Shown here in pieces: positions 45,731 through 57,157 of a stretch of DNA of 64,000 bases. A program made the translations under genes and the position numbers. How positions within the stretch are numbered: position 1 is the stretch's first letter; the number at the start of each line of letters is the position of its first letter. The notes beneath the pieces are model-generated. The model had not been told where the DNA came from. It saw only the letters and a list, made by a program, of their open reading frames with translations, and ran no database searches. Source of the DNA: JAIQFF01 sp963788505 (GTDB taxonomy: Bacteria; Acidobacteriota; Terriglobia; Terriglobales; Acidobacteriaceae); the NCBI GenBank assembly GCA_963788505.1, contig CAWBGY010000005.1:372001-436000 (forward strand). The letters are read 5' to 3'.

Positions 45731-46993
45731 TCACCGCAGCAGAATGCCCACAATTGAGGCCGACATCAGGTTGGCCATGGTGCCGGCAATCATGGCGCGG
45801 AAGCCGAGCTTGGCCAGTTCGCCGCGCTTGTTGGGCGCCAGGGCGCTGATGCCTCCAATCTGAATTCCAATCGAACTGAAGTTGGCAAAGCCGCATAAAG
45901 CGAAAGTGGCGATGGCAAAGGAGCGGGGATCAAGGACCGCCTTCTGCGCCCCCAGCATGCTGTACGCCACCAGCTCGTTGATCACCATGCGTGTCCCCAG
46001 AAGATTGCCCACAATGCCGCACTCCCGCCAGGGAATGCCGATCACGAAGGCAATGGGAGCGAAAATCACGCCAAACACCTGTTCCAGGCTCGAAGGAAAC
46101 CAATGGGCCACGTGATTGTGGATGCCGCCGAAGATGCCGTTGACCAGGGCGATCAGGGCAAGGAAGGAAATCAGCATGGCCGCAATGTTCAAAGCCAGAT
46201 GCAGACCGTCAATGGTGCCGCGGGTAATCGCCCCCAGAACATTTTCGTCTTTGGTAATCGCTTCAGGGTCGATGTCGGTGACCAGCGAGGCCGCCTGCTT
46301 GGCGTCTCCCTTGCGCTGTGGGCTGGTCAGCGGTTCTTCGGTTTCGGGCACAAACATTTTCGCCATCAGGATGGTGCCGGGAGCAGTCATGATCACGGCG
46401 CTGAGCAGGTGCTTGGCCTCGACGCCGTAAAGAATGTAAGCGCCCATAATTCCGCCGGAGACGTGGGCCATGCCGGCAGTCATGACGGTCATCAGTTCGG
46501 AGCGAGTCAGCGAGGGCAGGTAGGGGCGAATCGTGAGCGGAGCTTCGGTCTGGCCCATGAAGATGCTGGCCGCGACGTCGAGCGATTCCGCTCCGCTGGC
46601 CCCCATCCGGATCATGATTTTTGCCATCTGGCGAATGATGAACTGCATGACACCGTAGTAATAGAGCACGGCGAAGAACGCCGAAATAAAAATCACCGTG
46701 GGCAAAACCTGGAAGGCAAAGATCAGTCCAAGCGATCCGCCCTTCCGGCCCAGCTCACCGAACACCATCTGGGATCCCGCAAAGGAATACTGCAAAAACT
46801 TGTCGACGCCCTGACCCGCCCACGCCAACAGGTCGCGGCCGAAGCTGAGGCGCAGCACGAAAAGGGCAAACACGAATTGCAGGACAAGTCCCATGACCAC
46901 CGTCTTGACCCGTATCGCGCGGCGGTTGCTGGAAAACAGGTACGCCAGGCCGAGCATGGTGACCAAGCCCAAAAGCCCTGTCAGACGGCCCAT
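45731..46993 (-). CDS. nupC: Concentrative nucleoside transporter (NupC family)
   Basis: A cation-coupled nucleoside importer with about ten membrane segments, 420 residues. Family marks: FVFQVLPTVIF-type stretch (here FAFQVLPTVIFISAFF), FMGQTEAPLTIRPYL, GMAHVSGGIMGAYI and GTRMVINELVAYS, and near the end CGFANFSSIGIQIGG. It follows the pyrimidine phosphorylase gene on the same strand with a 94-base gap, so uptake and cleavage of nucleosides are probably co-expressed. Confidence 0.93.
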   Translation of the reverse strand: MGRLTGLLGLVTMLGLAYLFSSNRRAIRVKTVVMGLVLQFVFALFVLRLSFGRDLLAWAGQGVDKFLQYSFAGSQMVFGELGRKGGSLGLIFAFQVLPTVIFISAFFAVLYYYGVMQFIIRQMAKIMIRMGASGAESLDVAASIFMGQTEAPLTIRPYLPSLTRSELMTVMTAGMAHVSGGIMGAYILYGVEAKHLLSAVIMTAPGTILMAKMFVPETEEPLTSPQRKGDAKQAASLVTDIDPEAITKDENVLGAITRGTIDGLHLALNIAAMLISFLALIALVNGIFGGIHNHVAHWFPSSLEQVFGVIFAPIAFVIGIPWRECGIVGNLLGTRMVINELVAYSMLGAQKAVLDPRSFAIATFALCGFANFSSIGIQIGGISALAPNKRGELAKLGFRAMIAGTMANLMSASIVGILLR

Positions 46994-47087
46994 TCGCGCC
47001 TCCCGCCGATGCAGTTTGAAGCCTGGGTTTCGGCAACGCCGGAAACCGACGTTATGAAATGGGTTGGGCTGGATCGAAACTCAATCG

Positions 47088-48455
<1,368 letters not shown>

Positions 48456-48566
48456 CTGTCTCCGGGGTTACGAACAGGGAAGCTTACCCTGCGGGGTGGG
48501 CTGGGGGAAAGTATTTCCTCCACCTGGCAGCCGCGCTAGAGAAAGAGTTTTGATAGTATCTCCGGA

Positions 48567-49572
48567 ATGCGATTGCTTGTTCTGCTTCTCGCCTCGGCTC
48601 TTGGCCCTCGCGCAAAGGGATCCAGGCAACCCGCTTGAACATTTGCCTCCCAATATTGAGGTCCTCACCCACTTCGGCGAACGTGCCGACATTTCTCCAG
48701 ACAATCAGCGGGTCGCATTCATGGCAAAGAGTTTTGGCGACGCCATGGTGGTGGACCTGAAGTCGCGCATCATTCAATGTTTGACCTGCAACGTGCCGGG
48801 CGCCGCCTTCCTCCGAGTGATGCATCTCGTAACCGGGGATTACATCCTGATCGGTCCAGACCACTTCGAGAACGTCCACACCAGCCGCACTCGCGACAAC
48901 GAACTCTGGTTCCTGAGCAAGGCGCGGGGCGCCAAGCCAATTAAATTGGGCCAGAAGATGAGCGAGGGCGCGGCAATTTCAAAAAAGACGTTGAGGATTG
49001 CGTTTTCACAGGTCGCTGCCCAATCCCCGGATCTTGCGCCGGAGGCCTCGCGCCTGGTGGTGGCGGACCTGGATCTCTCCGGCGTTCCCAAGCTGGTCAA
49101 CCAGAAGACGGTCTATGAAAGTAAAGACCGGAGCTGCGTCCTTGAGGCACAGGATTTCTACGACAACGACACCAAGATGACTTTCACCTGTTACGAACCG
49201 CAGGGCCATTCGTCGGTCATGGGGATTGATCTGAAAACAGGCCAGGTGACAAACTTCTCGAAAACGCCGGGATCGTATAACGAAGTGGAGGGAATTTTTC
49301 CCGACGGGCTCTACACCGCCGTGGAGGCGGACCGGCAGTGCGAGCAACTTGGGGGCACGCGTGGCTCCGGGAACATTGACATCTGGAAGCTACGACTGGA
49401 CGGAACCGGGAAGGATTTTACCCGGCTGACATACTTCAACGATTACGAGGGCGGTAAGGCGTCAAACCCGGTCATTTCAACTGACGGACGGTTTATGGCG
49501 TTTCAGTCGGCCAAGACTGATGATCCTGCCGGCGTGGGATACGGGATTCTCGTTTACTGGTTCAAACGCTAG
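48567..49572 (+). CDS. Exported beta-propeller-like (PD40) protein, +1 frameshift in the signal peptide
   Basis: An ATG at 48567 begins a signal peptide (MRLLVLLLASAL) that soon goes out of frame at about 48600; the next frame has LALAQRDPGNPLEHLPPNIE and continues to a stop at 49572. Removing one base near GGCTCTTGG joins them. The rest has a PD40-like start (ERADISPDNQRVAFMAKSFGD) and further short strands (AISKKTLRIAFSQ, NPVISTDGRFMAFQSAK). Function unknown. Confidence 0.65.
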
Positions 49573-49581
49573 CTCACTGGA

Positions 49582-49986
49582 TCACAACCGAAACCCCTCG
49601 GGAAGCAGCTTGGTGATCAGCATCTGTTCCGTGCCGGACTGACCGCGAAACAGAACCAACGCATCCGGGCCAAACTCGAAGATGACCTGCCGGCAGGCCC
49701 CGCATGGGGCACAGGGAACGTCCTGCTCGGTGGCCACGGCAACAGCTTTGATTCTCATGCCACTGCCCTCGGCGGCGACCGCGGCAAAGATCGCGTTACG
49801 TTCGGCGCAGATGGTCAGGCCGTACGAGGCGTTTTCGACGTTGCAGCCGGAATATGAGTTGCCGCGCTCGGTGAGCACGGTCGCTCCCACCTTGAATTTC
49901 GAATAGGGCGCATGGGCGTTGCTGAAAGCCGCGCGGGCTCCGGAGAGCATTTCTTCCTGTTGGGCAGGTGCGAGAGTCGTGGGCAT
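49582..49986 (-). CDS. cdd: Cytidine deaminase
   Basis: Converts cytidine or deoxycytidine to uridine or deoxyuridine. 134 residues. The zinc site is CAERNAIFAA (catalytic Glu) and PCAPCGACRQ; PYSKFKVGATV and SGCNVENASYG are the usual front motifs. AAAGGAA lies before the ATG at 49986. Part of the nucleoside set with deoA and nupC. Confidence 0.95.
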   Translation of the reverse strand: MPTTLAPAQQEEMLSGARAAFSNAHAPYSKFKVGATVLTERGNSYSGCNVENASYGLTICAERNAIFAAVAAEGSGMRIKAVAVATEQDVPCAPCGACRQVIFEFGPDALVLFRGQSGTEQMLITKLLPEGFRL

Positions 49987-50031
49987 GCGGGAATTCCTTT
50001 CATTCGGCATTGAATTCCATCCAGTGTACCC

Positions 50032-50247
50032 AAACCCTGTCATCCCGACCGGAGTGAGCGAAAGCAAGCGAAGTAGAGGGACCTTGCGTTGTACGACCTC
50101 ATCGGTCGCAATTCAGCGCGAAGTCTGCAGCGACCTTCTCACTCACACGGGCTGCGAAAAACCTGATCGCGCGTGGAACAAAAAGTTAAACGCAAGGTCT
50201 CTCCACTGCGCTCGCTTTCGCTCACTCCGGTCGAGATGACAGGGTTT
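50032..50247. repeat. Large inverted repeat between cdd and the hydantoinase gene
   Basis: Arms of about 55-60 bases (50032-50090 and 50190-50247), nearly perfect reverse complements (CTGTCATCCCGACCGGAGTG... against ...CACTCCGGTCGAGATGACAG), with about 100 bases between. No coding frame within. The arms carry the GTCATCCCGA and GGTCGGGATGACAG words of the spacer-repeat family. Confidence 0.85.
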
Positions 50248-50254
50248 TGCAGCG

Positions 50255-51646
50255 CTAGATCGCCGGGCAAGCGCCTCTTTTGATGAACTCGCCCTGGCCC
50301 GGGCGGCCGAAAAACTTTTCGCCTTCGACCAGGACGCGCCCGCGCGAGAGCACGACGTCCGGCATGCCGGTTACCTTGATCCCTTCGAACATGGAGTAAT
50401 CCACGCGCATGTGATGGGTCTTGGCGCTGATGGTGTGCTCGCGCTTGGGGTCGAAGATGACCAGGTCAGCGTCACTGCCTACGGCAATCGTGCCCTTGCG
50501 GGGATAAAGGCCGAAGAGTTTCGCGGGGGTGGTCGCGACCAATTCGACGAAGCGATTTACGCTGAAGCGTCCTTGCGCCACTCCGCCGGAGTAGACCAGG
50601 CTCATGCGGTGTTCGATGCCGGGGCCGCCGTTGGGAATCTTGGTGAAGTCGCCGATGCCCATCTCCTTCTGCTCCTTGTAGCAGAACGGACAGTGATCGG
50701 TTGAGACCACCTGCAGATGGTCGTGGGTCAATCCCTTCCACAATTTTTCCTGATGCCATTTTTCACGCAGGGGCGGGGTAAAAACGTACTTGGCGCCTTC
50801 AAAGCCGGGCGCGTCCATATTTTCGAGCGAAAGGTAAAGATACTGGGGACAGGTTTCGGCGTAAACCGGCAGGCCGCGATCGCGGGCTTCGCGGACTTTC
50901 TCCAGAGCGTCGTTGCAACTCAGATGAACAATGTAAACCGGTGAACCAGCCATTTCGGCGAGAGCAATGGCGCGGGACGTGGCTTCGGCTTCCGCCGTGG
51001 TCGGGCGAGTGAGGGCGTGGTACTTGGGAGCAGTCTTGCCCTCGGCCAGGGCCTGCTTGACGATCACGTCAATGGCGCCCCCGTTTTCCGCGTGCATGCA
51101 GACCATGGCGCCGGCTTTGGCGGAGGTTCGCATGGCTTTGAAAATGCTGGCATCGTCGAGCATGAAAACGCCGGGGTAAGCCATGAAGAGCTTGAAGCTG
51201 CTGACGCCTTCGCGCACCAGTTGCGGCATTTCCGCCAGCTGCGCATCGGGGAGGTCCGTGATGATGCAGTGGAACCCGTAGTCGGCCACCGCTTTGGACG
51301 ATGCCTTCTGCATCCAGGCGTCAAAAGCGGTGCGCAGGGACTGGCCTTTGTACTGGATGGCAAAGTCGATCAGGGTCGTCGTGCCGCCGAAGGCAGCGGC
51401 GCGGGTGCCGGTCTCAAAGTCGTCCGCGCTGGTGGTGCCTCCGAACGGCATATCGAGGTGGGTGTGGACGTCGATCCCGCCGGGGAATACGTATTTGCCC
51501 GCGGCATCAATCAGGCGCTTGGCGTTGTCGCGAGGAAGGCTGCTGCCCAACGCAACCACCCGGCCGGCTTCAATGGCCACATCGGCCTGACAAGTATCCG
51601 CGGCCGTGACCACGGTGCCGCCGGTAATGATGGTGTCGAACCCCAT
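50255..51646 (-). CDS. hydA: Dihydropyrimidinase / hydantoinase
   Basis: A zinc-dependent cyclic amidohydrolase that opens dihydrouracil, dihydrothymine or hydantoins. 463 residues. GGIDVHTHLDMPF (metal histidines), the carbamylated-Lys segment FKLFMAYPG, MHAENG, VHLSCNDA, and STDHCPF are all seen. It lies divergently next to the LLM oxidoreductase, a pairing that fits pyrimidine breakdown. Confidence 0.92.
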   Translation of the reverse strand: MGFDTIITGGTVVTAADTCQADVAIEAGRVVALGSSLPRDNAKRLIDAAGKYVFPGGIDVHTHLDMPFGGTTSADDFETGTRAAAFGGTTTLIDFAIQYKGQSLRTAFDAWMQKASSKAVADYGFHCIITDLPDAQLAEMPQLVREGVSSFKLFMAYPGVFMLDDASIFKAMRTSAKAGAMVCMHAENGGAIDVIVKQALAEGKTAPKYHALTRPTTAEAEATSRAIALAEMAGSPVYIVHLSCNDALEKVREARDRGLPVYAETCPQYLYLSLENMDAPGFEGAKYVFTPPLREKWHQEKLWKGLTHDHLQVVSTDHCPFCYKEQKEMGIGDFTKIPNGGPGIEHRMSLVYSGGVAQGRFSVNRFVELVATTPAKLFGLYPRKGTIAVGSDADLVIFDPKREHTISAKTHHMRVDYSMFEGIKVTGMPDVVLSRGRVLVEGEKFFGRPGQGEFIKRGACPAI

Positions 51647-51771
51647 TGGCTAATCCCCCGTCATGCAAGAGCCCGCTGGGCCGGGCAGGAGCGTGATGTA
51701 TTCTATTCTACAAAGTCAGCCTGGCCGCGCACCGGTTTTGACCTGCTCTACCGGCCTCGAAAGCGAACCGC

Positions 51772-52770
51772 ATGAAGTTCGGGATCACTCTCAAACCGGA
51801 TATTTCAGTCGAGCGCATCGTCGCCCTGACCCGGCAGGCGGAAGAAGCGGGATTCGGATATGGGTGGATCTTTGACTCCCATGTCCTGTGGAAAGATCCC
51901 TACCCGCTGCTGACCCTGATGGCGAACGCCACCCGCAGAATGCGACTTGGGCCGTGCGTGACCAATCCGGCGGTGCGCGACCTCACGGTGACGGCCAGCC
52001 TCTTTGCCACTCTCAACCTGATTTCTGGCGGTCGCATGGAATTGGGTATCGGCCGCGGCGATAGCTCGCGGCGGGTATTGGGCAAGAAGCCCGTCACTCC
52101 GGCAGAACTGGAACGCGCGGTCATCACTTTTCGGGAGCTCACGGCGGGACACGAAGTCCAGTACGAAGGTCAGCCCGCCCAGCTCGCATGGGCAACCGGC
52201 TCTCCGCCGGTCTGGATCGCCGGTTACGGACCCAAGGTTTTGGGCCTGGCGGGGCGGATCGCGGACGGAGTGATCCTGCAATTTGCCGATCCCGATCTCA
52301 TTGCGTGGTGTCTTGGCTTTGTCCGGCAGGGTGCCAGGGAGGCGGGACGCGATCCGAAGTCGATTGAGGTCATGGCGGCGGCGCCGGTGTGGGTGTCCGA
52401 GGACCTTGCGCTGGCGCGGCAAAGGGTCCGATGGTTTCCCGCGCTGGTTTCAAATCATGTCGTTGATCTGGTAGCGCGCTACAAACCCGAGGACCTGCCG
52501 GCGTCCCTGACTTCCTACGTGCGGGATCGCGCCGGATACGACTATCAGCATCATGCCGAAGTGGGTAGCGATAACGCCCGTTTCGTGTCCGATGAAGTGG
52601 TGGACCGGTTTTGCCTGGTGGGTCCGGTTGAAGCCCACCGTCAGAAGCTGAAGAAGCTGGCGGAAGTGGGAGTGACGCAGTTCAATATTTATCTGATGTG
52701 CGGGGACGAAGAGCAGACCCTGGAGACTTACAAGAGGGAAGTAATACCTGGGTTTGGTGGAGGGGGCTGA
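51772..52770 (+). CDS. LLM-class flavin/F420-dependent oxidoreductase
   Basis: A 332-residue luciferase-like TIM barrel. Motifs: MKFGITLKPDISVERIVAL, RMELGIGRGDSSRR, and GSPPVWIAGYGPKVLGLAGRIADG. Members of one LLM subgroup are often found beside dihydropyrimidinase genes, as here. The cofactor could be F420 or FMN; no F420 genes are in view. A role in pyrimidine ring reduction or opening is inferred from context only. Confidence 0.88.
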   Translation: MKFGITLKPDISVERIVALTRQAEEAGFGYGWIFDSHVLWKDPYPLLTLMANATRRMRLGPCVTNPAVRDLTVTASLFATLNLISGGRMELGIGRGDSSRRVLGKKPVTPAELERAVITFRELTAGHEVQYEGQPAQLAWATGSPPVWIAGYGPKVLGLAGRIADGVILQFADPDLIAWCLGFVRQGAREAGRDPKSIEVMAAAPVWVSEDLALARQRVRWFPALVSNHVVDLVARYKPEDLPASLTSYVRDRAGYDYQHHAEVGSDNARFVSDEVVDRFCLVGPVEAHRQKLKKLAEVGVTQFNIYLMCGDEEQTLETYKREVIPGFGGGG

Positions 52771-52897
52771 GGGACCCGATTGGAGTTTTTCAGTTTTCAG
52801 TTCCTGGTTCTCAGTTCTCAGAAACGTGTTGATTCGCCTAAGAGAAGGTGCCGGCTTCAAACGTATCGACTTCCGCTCGATCGGGTAACATGTCCGG

Positions 52898-54556
52898 TTG
52901 GGTGCGACCACTTTGGATTCGAACACCGCGCAGACCGAAACCGGTTCGGATAAAGCCAAGGCTTCGCGGGAAACCACACCGCCTGCGTGGTTTCGATTTC
53001 TTGCCCCCTCCACCTCCGATCTGATCTTCGTCATCCTGCTGGTAGCCATGACCGGCGGAGCTCTAGCGCCTCGCCTGCTGGGCGATGCCAGCATCGGGTG
53101 GCATATCCGCAACGGTGAACAGATCCTGCACACGCACTCGATCACGCGGACGGACTCTTTCTCGGTGACCATGGGCGGGCAAACCTGGTATGCGTGGGAA
53201 TGGCTGTACGACGTGGTCATCGCGGGCATTCATCATTGGCTCGGGCTCAACGGAGTGGTCTTTTTCACTGCCGTGATCATTGCCCTGACTTTCGCGCTCA
53301 CCCTGCGCCTGAGCTTGCGGCGGGGCGCGGACCTGCCGATCGCGTCGCTCCTCCTGGCCCTGTCCCTGGGTGTGTCCATGATTCATTTGTTCGCCCGGCC
53401 CCATGTCCTGAGCTGGTTGTTCACCGTGATCTGGTTCCAGGTGCTGGATCGCTGGGAGAGCGGGGAAGGTCCCGAGAATCGCCGGCGGTTATGGTATCTG
53501 CCCGCCCTGATGCTGCTGTGGGTGAATGTGCATGGAGGGTTCGTGCTGGGCTTTGCCCTGCTCGGACTCTATTTGTTCAGCAACGCCATCCGTTACTTCC
53601 GATGCCGGGACGAAGAAATGCATCGGCGAATCGGAAACGGGTTACGACAACTGGGACTGGTCACCGCGGTTTCACTGCTGGCGAGCTTCATCAATCCTTA
53701 CGGCTATGAGCTTCACCTTCATGTCTACCGCTACCTCTCCAACCGCTGGCTGATGAACCACATCGACGAGTTCCTCTCCCCCAACTTCCACGGCGTCGCC
53801 CAACAGTGCTTCGTGGTGATTCTGCTGATCACCATCGTGACGCTGGCCGTAGCGGGCAAAAAGCCGCCCCTGTCGCGACTTTTCGTGCTGCTCTTTGCCA
53901 CTTACAGCGGCTTGTATGCTTCGCGCAATCTTCCGGTTTCGTCCCTGCTGCTGACCTTGATCGTCGCGCCTCTGTGGACGCAAGCAGTCGGCGAAGCCGG
54001 TGGCAATCCGCATCTCTCCTTGCGTTTCAGAGCTTTCATTGCACGCTGGCAGTCGTTCACCGCACGCATGACACGCGTTGAACTGGGCTTCCGCGCCCAC
54101 GTATGGCCGATGGCCGCCGTAGTCCTGGGACTGCTGGTGTGTGTGCAGCAGGGCAAGATGGGATCATACCGATGGATGGATGCGCATTTCGATGCCCGGC
54201 GCTTACCGGTGCAGGCCACTGAAATGATCGTTCAACGCGGCATTCGCGAGCCCATTTTCGCCCCCGACTCCTGGGGCGGATATCTGATTTACCGTCTGTA
54301 CCCTCACAACAAAGTTTTTGTCGACGATCGTCACGATCTCTATGGAGAAGAGTTCCTGAAGGATTACCTGAAAGCAATTCGGGTTACGCCCGACTGGGAC
54401 GTATTTCTGAAAGCCAGGAAGGTGAACTGGGCACTGCTGCCAACCGGTTCGTCATTGGCCAACATGCTGGAAGAAACCGCGCAGTGGAATGTGGTGTACC
54501 GGGATGGAACCGCGGTGTTGATGGAACGGAAAGCGCTGCTGGCTTCTGGCTTCTAA
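52898..54556 (+). CDS. Polytopic membrane protein of unknown function
   Basis: 552 residues with about ten hydrophobic segments, starting near residue 40 (LIFVILLVAMTGGALAPRLL). A conserved-looking loop, IGWHIRNGEQILHTHSITRTD, then WYAWEWLYDVVIAG, resembles membrane proteins common in Acidobacteria that have a glycosyltransferase-like membrane core. The soluble C-terminal stretch has IFAPDSWGGYLIYRLYP and VFVDDRHDLYG. No function known. A TTG start at 52898 is assumed; no strong ribosome site was seen. Confidence 0.75.
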   Translation: MGATTLDSNTAQTETGSDKAKASRETTPPAWFRFLAPSTSDLIFVILLVAMTGGALAPRLLGDASIGWHIRNGEQILHTHSITRTDSFSVTMGGQTWYAWEWLYDVVIAGIHHWLGLNGVVFFTAVIIALTFALTLRLSLRRGADLPIASLLLALSLGVSMIHLFARPHVLSWLFTVIWFQVLDRWESGEGPENRRRLWYLPALMLLWVNVHGGFVLGFALLGLYLFSNAIRYFRCRDEEMHRRIGNGLRQLGLVTAVSLLASFINPYGYELHLHVYRYLSNRWLMNHIDEFLSPNFHGVAQQCFVVILLITIVTLAVAGKKPPLSRLFVLLFATYSGLYASRNLPVSSLLLTLIVAPLWTQAVGEAGGNPHLSLRFRAFIARWQSFTARMTRVELGFRAHVWPMAAVVLGLLVCVQQGKMGSYRWMDAHFDARRLPVQATEMIVQRGIREPIFAPDSWGGYLIYRLYPHNKVFVDDRHDLYGEEFLKDYLKAIRVTPDWDVFLKARKVNWALLPTGSSLANMLEETAQWNVVYRDGTAVLMERKALLASGF

Positions 54557-54780
54557 CTGTCGGGAGCCAGCAGCTGATGTGCTTTCCCAGAAAATATGGA
54601 TGTCGAAGTGCAAGCCGCGCAGGTCGAATTGGCTGAAACAGCAGGTCCCTCCACTGCGCGCGCTTCGCTCCGCTCCGGTCGGGATGACAATGTTAATGAT
54701 TCGACGAATTTCCGCGACAGGACACTAGAGACAGAACACTAGAAGCCAGTAGCTACTAGCCAGAAGCTAGAAGCGGTTTC
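54557..54780. repeat. Spacer with GGTCCCTCCACTGCG and AGAAGCTAG-type repeats
   Basis: Around 54640-54690 lies GCAGGTCCCTCCACTGCGCG with GGTCGGGATGACA, matching parts of 25485-25540 and 50036-50246. From 54732 to 54776 is a run of AGAAGCCAGTAGCTACTAGCC words. No gene seen. Confidence 0.65.
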
Positions 54781-56734
54781 CTAAAATTGGTCGTTGGTGT
54801 CGATGTTGAATCCGAGGATGGCGTTGACCTCGATGGGTTCGTTTCCGCGCAGGACGGGGCGAAACTTCCAACTGTTCAACGCGGTCAGGACTTTGCTGGT
54901 CATGACCGCCGGAGCCGGTTCGAGCACTCGAGTTCGCCGCACCATGCCGGAGCGATCGAGGACGCAGGCGATCACCAGCCGCGCCTTGGGTAGTCCCGGG
55001 GGGAGATCGGAACGCATGGCTTGGGGTGCGGTAAGGTCTTCCGCGTAAGCGTGCACGGCGGAGGTAGGATCCGAGAACTGCATCACAGCCGTGCCCAACG
55101 TGGTCTCGATGTAGATGGTGTAGACCTTGTCGCCCTTGAGCTTGCCGTAGAAATCGAATGCGCCACCTGAACGTGATGTGGCAACGACCGTAATGTCAGG
55201 CCCGCGATTCTCGGGGCTGGTGTCCGAACGCCCTGGGCCCCTTGGTTGCTTCCCGCCAGATCCGAAGCTGGGTAGGGTCACGACGTTGGTGCTGCCCCCC
55301 TTTACCGAGACGCCGGGCAGGGCAGGAGTGCCACTGGTTCCGGTGCCGGCTCCGCCGGAGCCTGGGTAGGGTGAAATTCCGCCCCGGGCCATGGGATCCG
55401 AACCGGGGCCGGTGCCTTCCTTACCGGCTCCCGAACCCGGACCGGAGAATCCGCTACCCGGTCCATCGCCGTGGCCGATGCCACCACCGCCGCCCGATCC
55501 ACCCAGACCCGCCTTATCGCTCCCGGAGGGAGACATCGCCATGGCTCCGGCTCCGCCACTGCCGGGCAATCCCACTTTCGATCCGGGCTGACTGGAAACG
55601 ACCACGCCCGAGGTGCTTCCACCGCCGTTGCTGCGCGGTGGAGCCGCTGCCAGGCCCACGTCCAGGGCGCCGCCCAGGCCTACGCCGCGATTTCCTCTGC
55701 CTTGGCCGGTGAGAGATCCTCCGCCCGAAACCGAGGGTGGTGGTGGCACGACGGCGGTGCCGGTGCCCAGCCCACCCGCCAGGCCGCGCTGCGCCGCACC
55801 CGCGCCTAACTGGACTGTAGGAGGCACGATGGCGGTGCTGCCCAAGCCACTGATGTTGCGGCGTTCAGCCGCCGCATCACCGACCTGCACCGGAGGCGGA
55901 ACCACCTGCTTCTGCAATTCGTCCGGGCCATAGCCTGGCCCCGTCGCCGCAACCTCCGAAGTCATGGTGGGTGGGGGTGCGACTACGGTCGGCGCCGGCA
56001 TGGCTGAGCCGCGGATTCCGATCCGTGACCTGCTCTGGCGCCGAAACCGGCGGCGGTACCACCTGCACCGCATTCGATCCGGGCAAACGCAGAGTGGAAA
56101 CCGAGCGCTGCGGGGCCGCGGCGCTGGGCGGGACCGCGCCGACGTTCAACTGGGGCGGGGCCCGCAGCTCATCAGGCGCCTGGGGAGCCGGTGCCACTGC
56201 CATCTGGGGCAATGCCGGAGTGCGCAGCGAAGAGCGCATTCCTTCGGCGGGAGCGGGGCCGGGAAGCGCCTTCAGCGCCAGCAGGTTGGCCACGGCGGAA
56301 TTAGACTTCGGCAGATCGAGCTTGGGCGCGTCCACCACGGTTTCGCGTAACGTGCTGCCGCGCGCGACCCGAATGGTTTGCGTGGGATGATGCGCCTCAC
56401 GCCCGCCGGAGCGGCCGGAACGACCAGCCTCCGCGCCGCCAACATCTTCGGTGCGCGGAAGCTCGTTGCCGGAATAGTAAATGACGTCGTACTTGGGCTT
56501 GGGGGGCGCTTCATAAGGTTGCAGGCTGGCCAGCTTGGCCGGCACTACAATGACAGCGACCAATAGCAGCAGCTCAAGCGCGCACGAAAGCAGCATCCCC
56601 CACCACGGGACCATGCCGGTCTGGGCCTCGCCGGCCAGGCGCTTGGGCGATTTGCCCAGCGCGGGGCCGATGGCGGTGAGGAATTCATCCCACCGCGACG
56701 GCCATTCGACCAGAAAGTTGGGTGCGTCGTTCAC
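54781..56734 (-). CDS. Gly-rich TonB C-terminal-domain protein, +1 frameshift
   Basis: About 650 residues if joined. It starts with MNDAPNFLVEWPSRWDEFL, has one membrane segment (LLSCALELLLLVAVIVV), and a long Pro/Gly-rich part. At about 56005 the first frame goes off; the next continues with GSAMPAPTVVAPPPT, a very Gly-rich stretch (GGSGGGGGIGHGDGPGSG) and a TonB-like end ARLVIACVLDRSGMV..LNSWKFRPVLRG. One extra base explains the break. It overlaps the DUF192 gene by four bases, so it is the last gene of the Tad operon. Confidence 0.72.
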
Positions 56735-57120
56735 TCTTGGCCTGCCTCTCCCAAGGCAATCTCAATTTCATCCCCGATCGCAGTTTGGGTAGAACTCAAA
56801 GTGCGGCCCGGTAACTCGAGAACCGAAGCGGCGCGCAGCCGAATAGGGGCAACGCGCCAGGGCTTCAAGTTCTCTTCGAGATGTACAACAACTTTGTCGC
56901 CATCCAGGTAGATCACGTCAATGGGAAAGCGCATGGCGAAAGTATGCACACCGCGTGAGGGAACAATCCACAAGCCCTGCCCGGCAGGGAAGGTGCCGGC
57001 GGCAGTGCCCATCAGGCCACAGAAGCGGGACCAGTGGGTCTCCGCGATGCGCAGATGCCGGGCCAGATAAGCCTGGCGCGTTCGGTTCAAAGCATATCCC
57101 GTGGAAAGCGGTACCGGCAT
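56731..57120 (-). CDS. DUF192 family protein
   Basis: 129 residues. Family marks: RIAETHWSRFCGLMG near residue 30 and the conserved VHTFAMRFPIDVIYLD with VVVHLEENLKPWR, then VLELP. Members occur in many bacteria, often next to Tad pilus or envelope genes. Function unknown. AGGAGTT precedes the ATG at 57120. Located between tadC and the TonB-like gene, with short gaps, so it is read in the same transcript. Confidence 0.9.
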   Translation of the reverse strand: MPVPLSTGYALNRTRQAYLARHLRIAETHWSRFCGLMGTAAGTFPAGQGLWIVPSRGVHTFAMRFPIDVIYLDGDKVVVHLEENLKPWRVAPIRLRAASVLELPGRTLSSTQTAIGDEIEIALGEAGQE

Positions 57121-57157
57121 CACAACTCCTGGGCTGGACCCTGCGGCCAAAGCATTT

